Source of the DNA: an uncultured delta proteobacterium
GTDB taxonomy: Bacteria > Desulfobacterota > Syntrophorhabdia > Syntrophorhabdales > Syntrophorhabdaceae
DNA length: 51,455 nucleotides
Assembly (NCBI GenBank): GCA_903822335.1
Contig: CAIJOT010000323.1
Span: forward strand, 1 to 51,455
Direction of reading: 5' to 3'
This document shows, piece after piece, positions 30,832 through 39,970 of this stretch (positions are counted from its first letter, which is position 1; each line of letters opens with the position of its first letter). The notes beneath the pieces were generated by a model. It was not told the DNA's origin and did not search any database. It worked only from the letters and a program-made list of their open reading frames with translations. A program made the position numbers and the translations under genes.

Positions 30832-32040
30832 ATGTATCTTAGAGACCTGCTCACAGAAGAGCAAAACGACATTCGTCAAATGATCAGGAAATTCGTTGAC
30901 AAGGAAATTATGCCGATTCGAGAAAAGCTCGAAGAGGACTACAGCCTGGTTGAATCAGTGCTTCAAAAGCTCGTTGATTTAGGTATCCAGCGAACCGGTT
31001 ATCCGGAAGAGTACGGCGGGGGAGGGCCCCATTCGGCCACCACCCTCTGTATAATCCGCGAAGAGTTGGCACGGGGAGATGCGGGCATCAGCCTCAGCGT
31101 GGGCATCAACGGAGGGAGCATCTTCAGGCCCTCTATGGCAGCGGGCAACAAGGTCGTCCTAGACAGGTTTGTCCCTGCCTTTTGCGGAAACAAGGTGACC
31201 TACGCCTGCTTGTCAATGACGGACGCCACAGGGGGGGCCGATTCAGAGAACCCCCTATTAAGAGACAAATACATTACTACAAGGGCTCGACTGGAAGGCA
31301 ACGAATGGGTCATCAACGGAGGCAAATCCTGGCCTACCCACGCTGGAATAGCGAGTGTGTACCTTACCGTCTGTACCACAGACCCGAACCTTGGCGACGA
31401 GGGAGTCGCACTCATCTATGTGCCGGGGGACGCCAAAGGACTCTCTTTTGGCAAACCGGAAAAGAAGATGGGATACAAGACATCTATCAATGGAAGTATC
31501 TTCTACGACAACGTCAGGGTACCCAAGGAATATCGGCTCGCCGGACCCGGTCGTGATGCACAGCTCTATCATGCCATCACGGCAGGTTCACAGTTAAGTT
31601 CCGCCAGCATGTCCTTAGGCATTGCCCAGGCGGCTTTTGACATTGCCCTCGACTATACGAAGGATCGGATGAGTGGCGGGAAGCCGGTACGGGAATGGAG
31701 CATGGCGGCAGGCATCCTGGCGGACATGGCTATCAGGGTTGAGACAACGAGGGCTCTGGCGTACAACTTCGCGTGGATGGCCGATCATCCTGAAAAATAC
31801 GGGCGTACCTTTACCAGGGAGATGATCTCAAAGGCAGGCATCGTGAGGGTATATGCGGCCGATGCGGCTGTATGGGTTGCGGACATGGCCATGCAACTCA
31901 TGGGTTCCAACGGTCTGTCTCCTGAGTTTCACCTTGAGAAATACTTGCGGGACGCGAAGATTCCACAGTTGTGGCTCGGCGGGCAACAGATTTCCCGTTA
32001 TCGCGTCGTCCGTGGATACTACGACTACACCGTGGAGTAA
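30832..32040 (+). CDS. Acyl-CoA dehydrogenase
   Basis: ACAD fold: YGGGGPHSATTLCIIREELARGDAG, ACLSMTDATGGADSENPLL, LMGSNGLSPEFHLEKYLRDAKIPQLWLGGQQI. Confidence 0.92.
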   Translation: MYLRDLLTEEQNDIRQMIRKFVDKEIMPIREKLEEDYSLVESVLQKLVDLGIQRTGYPEEYGGGGPHSATTLCIIREELARGDAGISLSVGINGGSIFRPSMAAGNKVVLDRFVPAFCGNKVTYACLSMTDATGGADSENPLLRDKYITTRARLEGNEWVINGGKSWPTHAGIASVYLTVCTTDPNLGDEGVALIYVPGDAKGLSFGKPEKKMGYKTSINGSIFYDNVRVPKEYRLAGPGRDAQLYHAITAGSQLSSASMSLGIAQAAFDIALDYTKDRMSGGKPVREWSMAAGILADMAIRVETTRALAYNFAWMADHPEKYGRTFTREMISKAGIVRVYAADAAVWVADMAMQLMGSNGLSPEFHLEKYLRDAKIPQLWLGGQQISRYRVVRGYYDYTVE

Positions 32041-32112
32041 CTGCCGTTTGAGGGGCGCTCGAGTTCCTTCCTTTCGAAGGACGAGGATGGGTTGGGGCGG
32101 GTTCTTACGGCG

Positions 32113-33162
32113 TCACCCGCTGGTCGCCGAATCTTTGATTGCCTTGTGCATCTGATAAACGTGATAGGGCGGCGCCTCCGGTGGAATCTCGCAGCCCGAC
32201 GACAGCATGAAACCTCGGGGTGCCGATCTCCCCTTCTCCAGTGCCTCCCTGCAGAGGCCATAGATCTGTTTGGGTGTTTCATTCAGGTAGGCCTTTGGGT
32301 CTATGTTGCCGATGATAACATTCCGGGAGCCGAGGTACTCTATAGCCGCAAGAAGGTCAACCTCGAGTCCAAAGCTGCAAAGCCCGGGACCGCCCATGGG
32401 AATCTGGCTCCAGTAAGGTAGGTTTTTGTTCTGGTCTCCGCAGATGTGGTAGAGAATGTGCTTTACCCCCATGGCCAGTATCTTTTCGCTCGATTCCTTG
32501 ATGTAAGGGAAAACAAACTTCTCGAACTGTTTTGGTGAGATGATGATATTTGCTGCCAGAGGTTCCCACATCTGGGGGATCACACGCTCGGCGCTAAAAA
32601 CATCGGACCAGTAACGGACAATGTCGACAATATGGTCTGTGGTAAGGCGCATAATGCTGTGAACGAGATCCGGCTTTTTTAGCATCCACCGGCAGAGCGT
32701 TTCAACGGAACAAACGTTTCCTGCAATGGTAAAGTTGCCTCCACAGACAATGGAAATCGGCTTTCCATGTTTTTCTTGGAGCCGGGAAAACTCCATCGAA
32801 AGGGGAAGGCACCCTGCTGTCCTTGGATCAGGCAATCTGAGTCCTGGAACATCTTGTTCCCCCTCGACCGGAAATCTCGTGTGGAACGGCGCCTGTTCAT
32901 AGGTGGCGGTGGGCATCCTGATCTCACCTCCAAATTCCCAGGTTCCGTACGAGGCATAGCCGTAGATGGGCCCCCAGTCGAAATCATACTGTTCATGCGT
33001 CCACAGTTGGAGGTCAAAGCTTTTTTGCGGGTCGCTGTAGATGGTGGCAATAGGATATCCCGCATTCTTCGCGCAGAATCCAAGAATGAAAGGGAAAAGT
33101 GGGGTCCGGTCAACCGGCTCACCCTTGAGTAATCTCATGGCGCGGTCTGTCATTTCAGTCAC
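32113..33162 (-). CDS. Uroporphyrinogen decarboxylase-family (MtaA/CmuA-like) methyltransferase 1
   Basis: URO-D fold; HxC motif in YHICGDQN and downstream SSGCEIPPEAP, consistent with Zn ligands of corrinoid methyltransferases. Confidence 0.85.
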   Translation of the reverse strand: MTEMTDRAMRLLKGEPVDRTPLFPFILGFCAKNAGYPIATIYSDPQKSFDLQLWTHEQYDFDWGPIYGYASYGTWEFGGEIRMPTATYEQAPFHTRFPVEGEQDVPGLRLPDPRTAGCLPLSMEFSRLQEKHGKPISIVCGGNFTIAGNVCSVETLCRWMLKKPDLVHSIMRLTTDHIVDIVRYWSDVFSAERVIPQMWEPLAANIIISPKQFEKFVFPYIKESSEKILAMGVKHILYHICGDQNKNLPYWSQIPMGGPGLCSFGLEVDLLAAIEYLGSRNVIIGNIDPKAYLNETPKQIYGLCREALEKGRSAPRGFMLSSGCEIPPEAPPYHVYQMHKAIKDSATSG

Positions 33163-33220
33163 CTCTCAGGATAGTTTCGCACTGCACTGCCGGGCACGGT
33201 CTCCTCACATGGGTGCGTGG

Positions 33221-34300
33221 CTATTCGTACCAGCCGAAGTCATTGATAGCCTTTTTCATGGCAAAGAGGTTCGCCGCAGGGGACCTGGGCGGCAGTTCAC
33301 ATCCCGTGCCCAGAATGAAACCCCTGGGTGCGTGCTTGCCCTTCTCGATGCACTCCCGTGATCGCTGGTACACTTCCTGCGGGCTTCCCGTCTGAAGGAT
33401 CCGAGGCTCCACGTTGCCGACCACGATGCATTTGTCCCCCAGCATCTCTATTGCCTTCGCCACATCCACTTCATGGCCAAAGCTGGCGATCCCGGGATCT
33501 CCAAAGGGTACCTCGTGCCAGAAGGGGAGGTTCAGATTCTGCTCCCCGCAAATGTGGGTGTAAATGTATTTCACACCCATGGCCAGCACCTTCTCGTGGA
33601 GGGCTATGAGGTACGGAAGCGGGAAGTCCCTGAAATGTTTCGGCGATATGACCTGGTTCGAGTCTGTCGGCGCAGAATCGCGGATTTCCACATTTTCAGG
33701 GCCAAAGGTATCCACCCAGTACTTCGCTACCGCTACCCCGAAGTCCGTAGCCAGCCGGAGGACTCTATGGGCCAGGGCAGGTTTCTTGAGCATCCACCGC
33801 GTCAACTTTTCAACCCCACAGATGTTTCCTGCGATCATGAAGGGGCTGCCCATTGCGACCGTGCACACAAGCCCGGTAGCGTGCTGTAGTTTGCCGAATT
33901 CCATGGTCCGTGGAATTGTGCCTGCCTTGGTCACGTCAGGTAACTCCAGCCGCTCTACATCCGCCTCCGATTGGACAGGATGGCGCGCCACCGAGGGGGC
34001 CTGCTGCCACTCGGACGTGGGCATTCTGATTTCGCCACCAAATTCCCAGGCTCCATAACAGGCGCCGCCAAACTTGAGAGGCTCGTCGTGGCCGTACATC
34101 TTTTGGGTCCATAACTGTGCATCAAGGCTCGCTGCCGGGTCCTCGTAAAAGGTCTCCGGGCTCATACCTGTGTTTATTGCGCAAAAACCCCGGGCAAAGG
34201 GGTAAAGCCCTACGCGGTCAACCGGTTTTCCCGAAAGGAGCGCCTTCATCCTCTCCGTCGGCGTCATCCTGTCCGGTCTCAAACTCCAATCCTCAGTCAT
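33221..34300 (-). CDS. Uroporphyrinogen decarboxylase-family (MtaA/CmuA-like) methyltransferase 2
   Basis: Paralogue of the neighbouring protein; THICGEQN and GTGCELPPRSP. Confidence 0.85.
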   Translation of the reverse strand: MTEDWSLRPDRMTPTERMKALLSGKPVDRVGLYPFARGFCAINTGMSPETFYEDPAASLDAQLWTQKMYGHDEPLKFGGACYGAWEFGGEIRMPTSEWQQAPSVARHPVQSEADVERLELPDVTKAGTIPRTMEFGKLQHATGLVCTVAMGSPFMIAGNICGVEKLTRWMLKKPALAHRVLRLATDFGVAVAKYWVDTFGPENVEIRDSAPTDSNQVISPKHFRDFPLPYLIALHEKVLAMGVKYIYTHICGEQNLNLPFWHEVPFGDPGIASFGHEVDVAKAIEMLGDKCIVVGNVEPRILQTGSPQEVYQRSRECIEKGKHAPRGFILGTGCELPPRSPAANLFAMKKAINDFGWYE

Positions 34301-34336
34301 GGCATCACCTCGCTCGCCGCTCTCCCTTACAGCTTC

Positions 34337-35002
34337 TTATGGCCTGCCCTTCACCCTGCCGAGGGCCTCGAGTGTCTCTTTCACGGCCGTCCCGCAGTTC
34401 AGGGCAAACCCATCGGCCCCGTAGGCCATGGCCATCTCGCGGGTCAGAGGTGCTCCGCCGACCATCACGGTTATCCCCGGATCATAGGCCTTAATGGGCT
34501 TAATGACCTCGGGAATGGCCAGCATGCTCATTGTCATCAAAGAGGAGATCGCCACGACGTCAGCGCCTGTTCTCTTTTGCTCTTCCAGGAATCTGGGTAT
34601 CTTTACATCGGCGCCAAGGTCGTAAACGGTCCATCCTGCGGCCTCATACATAATTCTCACAAGATTCTTGCCGATCTCGTGGATATCCCCCTCGACCGTT
34701 CCAATGACAACGCTGAACGGCTTTGACTGTGTTTCGAGTTTAATGTGAGGCTTCAGCACATCGAGGGCCGCATTCATCGCATCTGCGCAGAGGAGCAACT
34801 CGGGCACAAAATATTCCTGTTTTTCGTAGAGTCTTCCCACCTCCTCCATTCCGACGGCAAGACCTTTCAGGATGGCATCACTCGGATCAATACCCTTTTC
34901 GAGTGCCATCTTGGCTAGCTCAACTGTCTTTTCCTCGTCGTATGCGATCACCGCATCGCCGAGTCCCCTCAGTATTTCCTTTTCGGTTTCGACTGAATCC
35001 AT
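34337..35002 (-). CDS. Corrinoid (cobalamin-binding) protein, MtaC/MtbC-like
   Basis: EGDIHEIGKNLV = DxHxxG B12-binding motif; VYDLGADV, MVGGAPLTREMAMAYGADG. Start set at 35002 (MDSVETEKEIL) after GGAGGTAGTGGC. Confidence 0.92.
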   Translation of the reverse strand: MDSVETEKEILRGLGDAVIAYDEEKTVELAKMALEKGIDPSDAILKGLAVGMEEVGRLYEKQEYFVPELLLCADAMNAALDVLKPHIKLETQSKPFSVVIGTVEGDIHEIGKNLVRIMYEAAGWTVYDLGADVKIPRFLEEQKRTGADVVAISSLMTMSMLAIPEVIKPIKAYDPGITVMVGGAPLTREMAMAYGADGFALNCGTAVKETLEALGRVKGRP

Positions 35003-35123
35003 GCCACTACCTCCGTCATCTGAAAGTCGCAAGAAGGCCCATTTTTCTTTGTTGCCGCCATATCCTCTCTATGAGTATACGGGTCCCAGGGTGGGTTGTA
35101 CAGCTCTGCCGGCGCCAATGTCA

Positions 35124-37217
35124 TCACTTCTCGACTTTGTAGACCTTACAAAACGTGCCCCTCAGGGTAGCGCCTCCCATCTCAGGGCTATAAGGCGGGC
35201 TGTTGCTGGTAATTGCATTGATGCACGATTCCGCAAATCCATGCAGCTCTTCATCGACACGTTTCTCCGGGTACCACCAGCCATGATCGCCCACCACCAC
35301 TCTTGGATGCAGGCTTTCGGTATATTCTGCCTTGTGGGTTATTCTGCCGCGTTTGTTCTCGATATAGACCCAGTCCCCGTTGTCGATTCCCAGGTCCTTA
35401 GCCGTCCCAGGATTAATATTAAGGATCGGATCCGGACGCCTGGCCCTTAGACTCTTAATCTGTCTCAGATTGGCATGCCGGAAAACGGCGGGCTTCCTCG
35501 TGGTCAGGATCAGAGGATACTCGCCTGCCAATTCAGGCTCACTGTACATGGTCTCGGGAGGCTCGCGATAAACCGGTAGCGGGTCCGAGCCGGCCTCCTT
35601 GAGTGCATTTGAGTAAAGTTCGAGTTTGCCCGAAGGGGTAGCGAAACCTCCCCTCTCATAATGCCTGTACTGTCTGACACACTCCAGGACATGGACTTTT
35701 CGGAACTCGTCCAGAGTAATCCCTGCAGGCCTTAGCATCTCCTCCATGAAAGTATATTCATCTTTCCAGAAATAGTCACCCAATCCCAGTTTACGGGACA
35801 GCTCGATATAGATCTGGGTGTCCGACTTGCAGTCCCCCGGATCAACCACCTTCTGCTGTATCTGTGCCAAAAAAGGTAGATCCCCTGACTGGCGAAGGGC
35901 ATCGTGTTCAAGAAAGTGGGCGACAGGCAGAACCACATCGCACATCTCGACGGTGGGTGTCAGAAACAAGTCAGCCGCCGCAATAAAGTCAAGTTTCTTG
36001 AATGCTGCCAGAGTTTCTCTGGAATTGGTCCATGTGCAAAGCAGATTTCCTCCCTGAATATAAGCCACATGGGGCATGTAAGGCTTGCCGGTAATGAGCG
36101 CCTTTACTATGCTCTGCGGCACTGCATAATAGATGAATGGCGCCACGTGCTCTGCCCCCAGCCTCCTTTGCCGTGCTTCCCTGGAAACATGATCCTGCAA
36201 GGTAAATTCCGGAGCAGCCCTGGACACTATAGGAGGATTAGTCCACTGGACTTTGCCGCCCGGTGCACCCACGTTGCCGCAAAGGCCTTCCAGTATATAG
36301 ATGGCTCGCTGCGTCTGCAAGGAAAGTACGATATTCTCATTTGCATTCCCCACCAGAATTGCTGCGGGTCTGTTGGCGGCATAAAATCTTGCCGCATCCA
36401 CTATAGTCTCTGCCGGCACCCAGCAGATTTCAGAGACTCTCTGCGGGGTATAGTCCTGAACATGGGTCCTGAGTTCATCAAACCCTACTGTCCAGTTTTC
36501 CACGAAAGCTTTGTCGTATAAACCTTCATTGATAATGACGTGAGCCATCCCAAGGGCCAGGGCCATGTCCGTTGCCGGCCTCGGCCTTATCCACCGGTCT
36601 GCCTTTTTTGCCAGCATGGTTTCAAAGGGGTCTATCACCATCAACTTGGCCCCCCGGGCGACGGCTCTCTTGAGAGGCTCGTAGTTCGGGGCAGATGTTG
36701 ACGCGGGGTCCATGCCCCAAACCATGACCAGCGCCGAATTTGTGTGATCTTCCATGAGAAACGAGCCAAAGGTGAAGCGCATGGCATTCACATGGGGAAA
36801 ATAACAGACCGATGCCATTGAGGTGATGTTTGGAGAACCAAACACATTGGCAAGGCGGGTAAAGACGTTGTCCTGAATACCCTTGGCAGCTCCCCTCAAC
36901 CAGCACACAGACTCAGGGCCGTACTTCTCTTTGGCCTTGTTCATTTCATCGGCTATCCTGCCGAGGGCCTCATCCCAGGAGACCTCCTGCCACTTCCCTT
37001 CTCCCCGTTTGCCCTTCCGTATCAAAGGATGTCTTACGCGGTCAGGGTGATTCCGAATCTCCAGGGATGCCAGAGCCTTTACACAGAGAGCCCCCATATT
37101 GAGCGGGGCATCGGGATCCCCCTCAATCTTGACTATCTCCCCATCCTTCAGGTGTACCAACATTCCGCAATCCTGCAAGCAGATGGCGCAAGTCGTTCTC
37201 ACTACCTCCGTGTTCAT
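35124..37217 (-). CDS. Molybdopterin (bis-MGD) oxidoreductase with N-terminal [4Fe-4S] motif
   Basis: TTCAICLQDCG...GALCVKA (C-x2-C-x3-C-xn-C), SWDEALGRIADEM, NPGTAKDLGIDNGDWVYIENKRG. ORF open to 37274; AAGGAG precedes the ATG at 37217. Confidence 0.9.
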   Translation of the reverse strand: MNTEVVRTTCAICLQDCGMLVHLKDGEIVKIEGDPDAPLNMGALCVKALASLEIRNHPDRVRHPLIRKGKRGEGKWQEVSWDEALGRIADEMNKAKEKYGPESVCWLRGAAKGIQDNVFTRLANVFGSPNITSMASVCYFPHVNAMRFTFGSFLMEDHTNSALVMVWGMDPASTSAPNYEPLKRAVARGAKLMVIDPFETMLAKKADRWIRPRPATDMALALGMAHVIINEGLYDKAFVENWTVGFDELRTHVQDYTPQRVSEICWVPAETIVDAARFYAANRPAAILVGNANENIVLSLQTQRAIYILEGLCGNVGAPGGKVQWTNPPIVSRAAPEFTLQDHVSREARQRRLGAEHVAPFIYYAVPQSIVKALITGKPYMPHVAYIQGGNLLCTWTNSRETLAAFKKLDFIAAADLFLTPTVEMCDVVLPVAHFLEHDALRQSGDLPFLAQIQQKVVDPGDCKSDTQIYIELSRKLGLGDYFWKDEYTFMEEMLRPAGITLDEFRKVHVLECVRQYRHYERGGFATPSGKLELYSNALKEAGSDPLPVYREPPETMYSEPELAGEYPLILTTRKPAVFRHANLRQIKSLRARRPDPILNINPGTAKDLGIDNGDWVYIENKRGRITHKAEYTESLHPRVVVGDHGWWYPEKRVDEELHGFAESCINAITSNSPPYSPEMGGATLRGTFCKVYKVEK

Positions 37218-37325
37218 TATGGCATGCTCCTTGGGTTTTGTGGTATTGCTCATTCCGGAACCATGTGTTCTCATAAAGAGATTTTACGCCACATACTGGG
37301 GGGAGTCAAATGCATTTTCTTGTGA

Positions 37326-37348
37326 CCATCCATTCAAAAATGTTATGT
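37326..37348 (-). repeat. Left copy of a 23-bp exact inverted repeat
   Basis: ccatccattcaaaaatgttatgt; reverse complement is identical to 38715-38737. Confidence 0.85.
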
Positions 37349-37515
37349 CCTCAGGGATATTCGTTCAGAAAGGTGGCATCCGTCTCCCGCGTGTCCACAT
37401 TTCCCTCAGACTGTGGTTGCATTCCATCCGCGAATGGTATAGAATGGCTGACAAAGGTCAGACTTTTGCGCTATGCTAATTGACCTGGATTAAGGTGTGG
37501 TATTTTGCTGTTGGT

Positions 37516-38493
37516 ATGACAGAGGACATTGTTAAGATGATAAACCTTCACCACCTCAGAATCTTTCATAGCGTGGCAAGACGCATGAGCTACACCAGGG
37601 CAGCCGAGGACCTTTCCATCACCCAGCCGGCGGTCACCAATCAAATGAGAGCCTTCGAAGAGGAGTTGAGGCTGAAACTGTTTGAAAGAAAACCGGGCAA
37701 GGTCTTCCTTACAGAAGAAGGCAAGATTCTTTACGAGCATGCCCAGAGACTTTTTGACCTCGAAGTAGAGATTGAGAGGGTAGTAAGCGATCTTAAAGGA
37801 CTGAGAGTCGGCATGGTATCGCTGGGAGCGTTAAGAATGTATTCGCCTACCTTCCTGCATTTGCTGATCAACTACTTCCACAGGCTTTACCCGAACATTA
37901 TGGTAAAAGTGGATGAAGCAGGGTCTCTGGATCTCATTCAGAGCCTCCTTGATTTTCGGAACGAGGTGGCTATTTGCCTCAAAGTCGAAGAGAACTCAGA
38001 TGTCTGTTTCATCCCCTTTTGCAGGGAAGATATGGTTGTGGTATTGCCCGTAGGTCACCGACTCACCAAACAGACAAATGTTACCATCAGAGATTTGGCG
38101 GATGAAAAAATCATCTTGAGGGGAAAAGGTTCGGCAAGCAGGCACCTCGTGGACCAGTTGTTTGAAAAGTCTAAGATTTTCCCACATATCCTCACGGAAG
38201 CGAACAACACTGAATTGATAAAGAATATGGTTGAGAAGGGAGAGGGCATCTCGTTCCTGTCGAGGATAGCCGTGACCAAGGAAATAGACGAGGGGAAACT
38301 GTCTGCCGTTTCTCTTGAAGGAAATCAAATCGCCTTAGACATCAGTATTGCCTACCTTAAAAACCATGTTCTGTCACCGCCTGCTGCTGTCTTTCTCAAC
38401 GTCTTGCAGGAATTGGCGCCGCGAGACAAGCCTGTCGGGAGCGCAACAGCACTTATCGCTGTATTGCTATCCTCGGCCCCGGATCAGCCATAA
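37516..38493 (+). CDS. LysR-family transcriptional regulator
   Basis: LHHLRIFHSVARRMSYTRAAEDLSITQPAVTNQMRAFEEELRLKLFER HTH; ATGs at 37516 or 37537 more likely than the non-ATG start at 37480. Confidence 0.93.
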   Translation: MTEDIVKMINLHHLRIFHSVARRMSYTRAAEDLSITQPAVTNQMRAFEEELRLKLFERKPGKVFLTEEGKILYEHAQRLFDLEVEIERVVSDLKGLRVGMVSLGALRMYSPTFLHLLINYFHRLYPNIMVKVDEAGSLDLIQSLLDFRNEVAICLKVEENSDVCFIPFCREDMVVVLPVGHRLTKQTNVTIRDLADEKIILRGKGSASRHLVDQLFEKSKIFPHILTEANNTELIKNMVEKGEGISFLSRIAVTKEIDEGKLSAVSLEGNQIALDISIAYLKNHVLSPPAAVFLNVLQELAPRDKPVGSATALIAVLLSSAPDQP

Positions 38494-38714
38494 AAACACT
38501 GGCATGTGCGGGAAAGTCTGACTGAAAAATGCTACGGTGATGTAGGACGCTTCAATAATCTCTTCATAGGCTGCAATGTTTCTGTGTGAGTGCGGCCGGA
38601 ATCATTGTGTCACTTGCCTTTCTGTCCCTCGTCTATGAACATAACTGCGGACAGAGAGACATACTATGCGCTTAAGGAATGTATCGCTCTATTAGCATAT
38701 CATTTTTGAATCGA

Positions 38715-38737
38715 ACATAACATTTTTGAATGGATGG
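38715..38737 (+). repeat. Right copy of a 23-bp exact inverted repeat
   Basis: acataacatttttgaatggatgg. Confidence 0.85.
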
Positions 38738-38822
38738 CCTCAGAAGAATGAATTTTACTTCTTCTGACATGTCACGGTAAAAGTTCTAAAGGGTGGCCGG
38801 TACCAAGGCAACAGGGAAACAA

Positions 38823-38856
38823 ATGAACTACCCCGCGGCTTGCCGCGGGGTATCAA
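38823..38856. repeat. Palindromic hairpin repeat (TGAACTACCCCGCGGC-tt-GCCGCGGGGTATC)
   Basis: Perfect 10-bp stem ACCCCGCGGC/GCCGCGGGGT; same flanks (TGAACTACCCC...GGTATC) as the hairpin at 24720. Confidence 0.65.
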
Positions 38857-38968
38857 AGGCGAGACAACAAATCGTTGCTATATCTCATAGCGCTAAGCAA
38901 TTAGATAACATCTTGTAACACAAAATTATCGTTCTAAAAATGTCGGGTTACAACAGTTCAAAACCTTA

Positions 38969-39964
38969 TTAGACAAACAGGTAGTCAATCACCCTGTTCA
39001 GCATGTGTGCCCCTTTGACCTCTGTCTCAAAAAGCGGTATGATCGCCCTCACCCTGTCTCCGAATATATTCCATATCTCGCCCATATGTTCTTCCTGCAT
39101 TGCAACGCGATTATGGACAAACTCAGGTGCATCATCCCCAACCTGGTCCTTCTGAATGAGACCATTTACTATGATACCCCCCACTGGAATCCCGAATTCA
39201 TGAAACCAATTAATAAAACGGGTAATCACAGCGATAGGAAGCGCTTCAGGCAATGTGGCAAAAAAGAATGAGGTGAGATTATCATCCGTCAGGAGACTCT
39301 GGGCTTTTACCATCCTTTCTTTGAAATCCAAAAGATAATCGAGAAGCGGGTCTTTCTCCTTCTTCTTTGTATAGGAGAGTAACTCTCTCAATGATTTTGC
39401 TTCGCCCCTGCTTTTCAGCATCTTCTCGACCCAGAGAGAATACACTTTTGACATCCCGAGGAGTCGCCTTGCGTTTGCTGTTGGGGCGGTGTCAAAAACA
39501 TAAAAGTCATACTCATCCTTGAACATGATGTCAATCATATTTTCAAACATCGCAGACTCTTCGAAGGCAGGGTTCATCGTGGCAGATTCTATAAATTCAT
39601 CAGCTTTTGTTGTTAAGTCAGCAAATTTGAGAAACCAGTTGATTTTTTCTCGGATTTCCTGCTTAGAACGTTCAATCGTGTCCTTTGTATCAATTTCAAA
39701 GGCATAACATTTCTCTTCATCACAGACAACCGCAGCCTTTCCAAACACGTCTTTTTCCAGAAGATTGGAAAGGCTATGGACAGGGTTCGTTGAGGCAAGC
39801 AAGGTCTTCTTACCCTGCTTGGCAGCCCACAGGGCAGCCGTTCCCGCCATGACCGTCTTTCCTACGCCTCCTTTTCCGCCAAAAAAGATATACTTAAGTC
39901 CGGGGCGGTCTTTCATATACTGGGTCATACTGATAGTAATTTGGTCCATTGGTAGACTCCTCAC
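38969..39964 (-). CDS. ArsA/Get3-like ATPase, copy 1
   Basis: FFGGKGGVGKTVMAGTAALWAAKQGKKTLLASTNPVHSLSN; YDFYVFDTAPTANARRLLGM. Confidence 0.9.
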   Translation of the reverse strand: MRSLPMDQITISMTQYMKDRPGLKYIFFGGKGGVGKTVMAGTAALWAAKQGKKTLLASTNPVHSLSNLLEKDVFGKAAVVCDEEKCYAFEIDTKDTIERSKQEIREKINWFLKFADLTTKADEFIESATMNPAFEESAMFENMIDIMFKDEYDFYVFDTAPTANARRLLGMSKVYSLWVEKMLKSRGEAKSLRELLSYTKKKEKDPLLDYLLDFKERMVKAQSLLTDDNLTSFFFATLPEALPIAVITRFINWFHEFGIPVGGIIVNGLIQKDQVGDDAPEFVHNRVAMQEEHMGEIWNIFGDRVRAIIPLFETEVKGAHMLNRVIDYLFV

Positions 39965-39970
39965 TTCATT

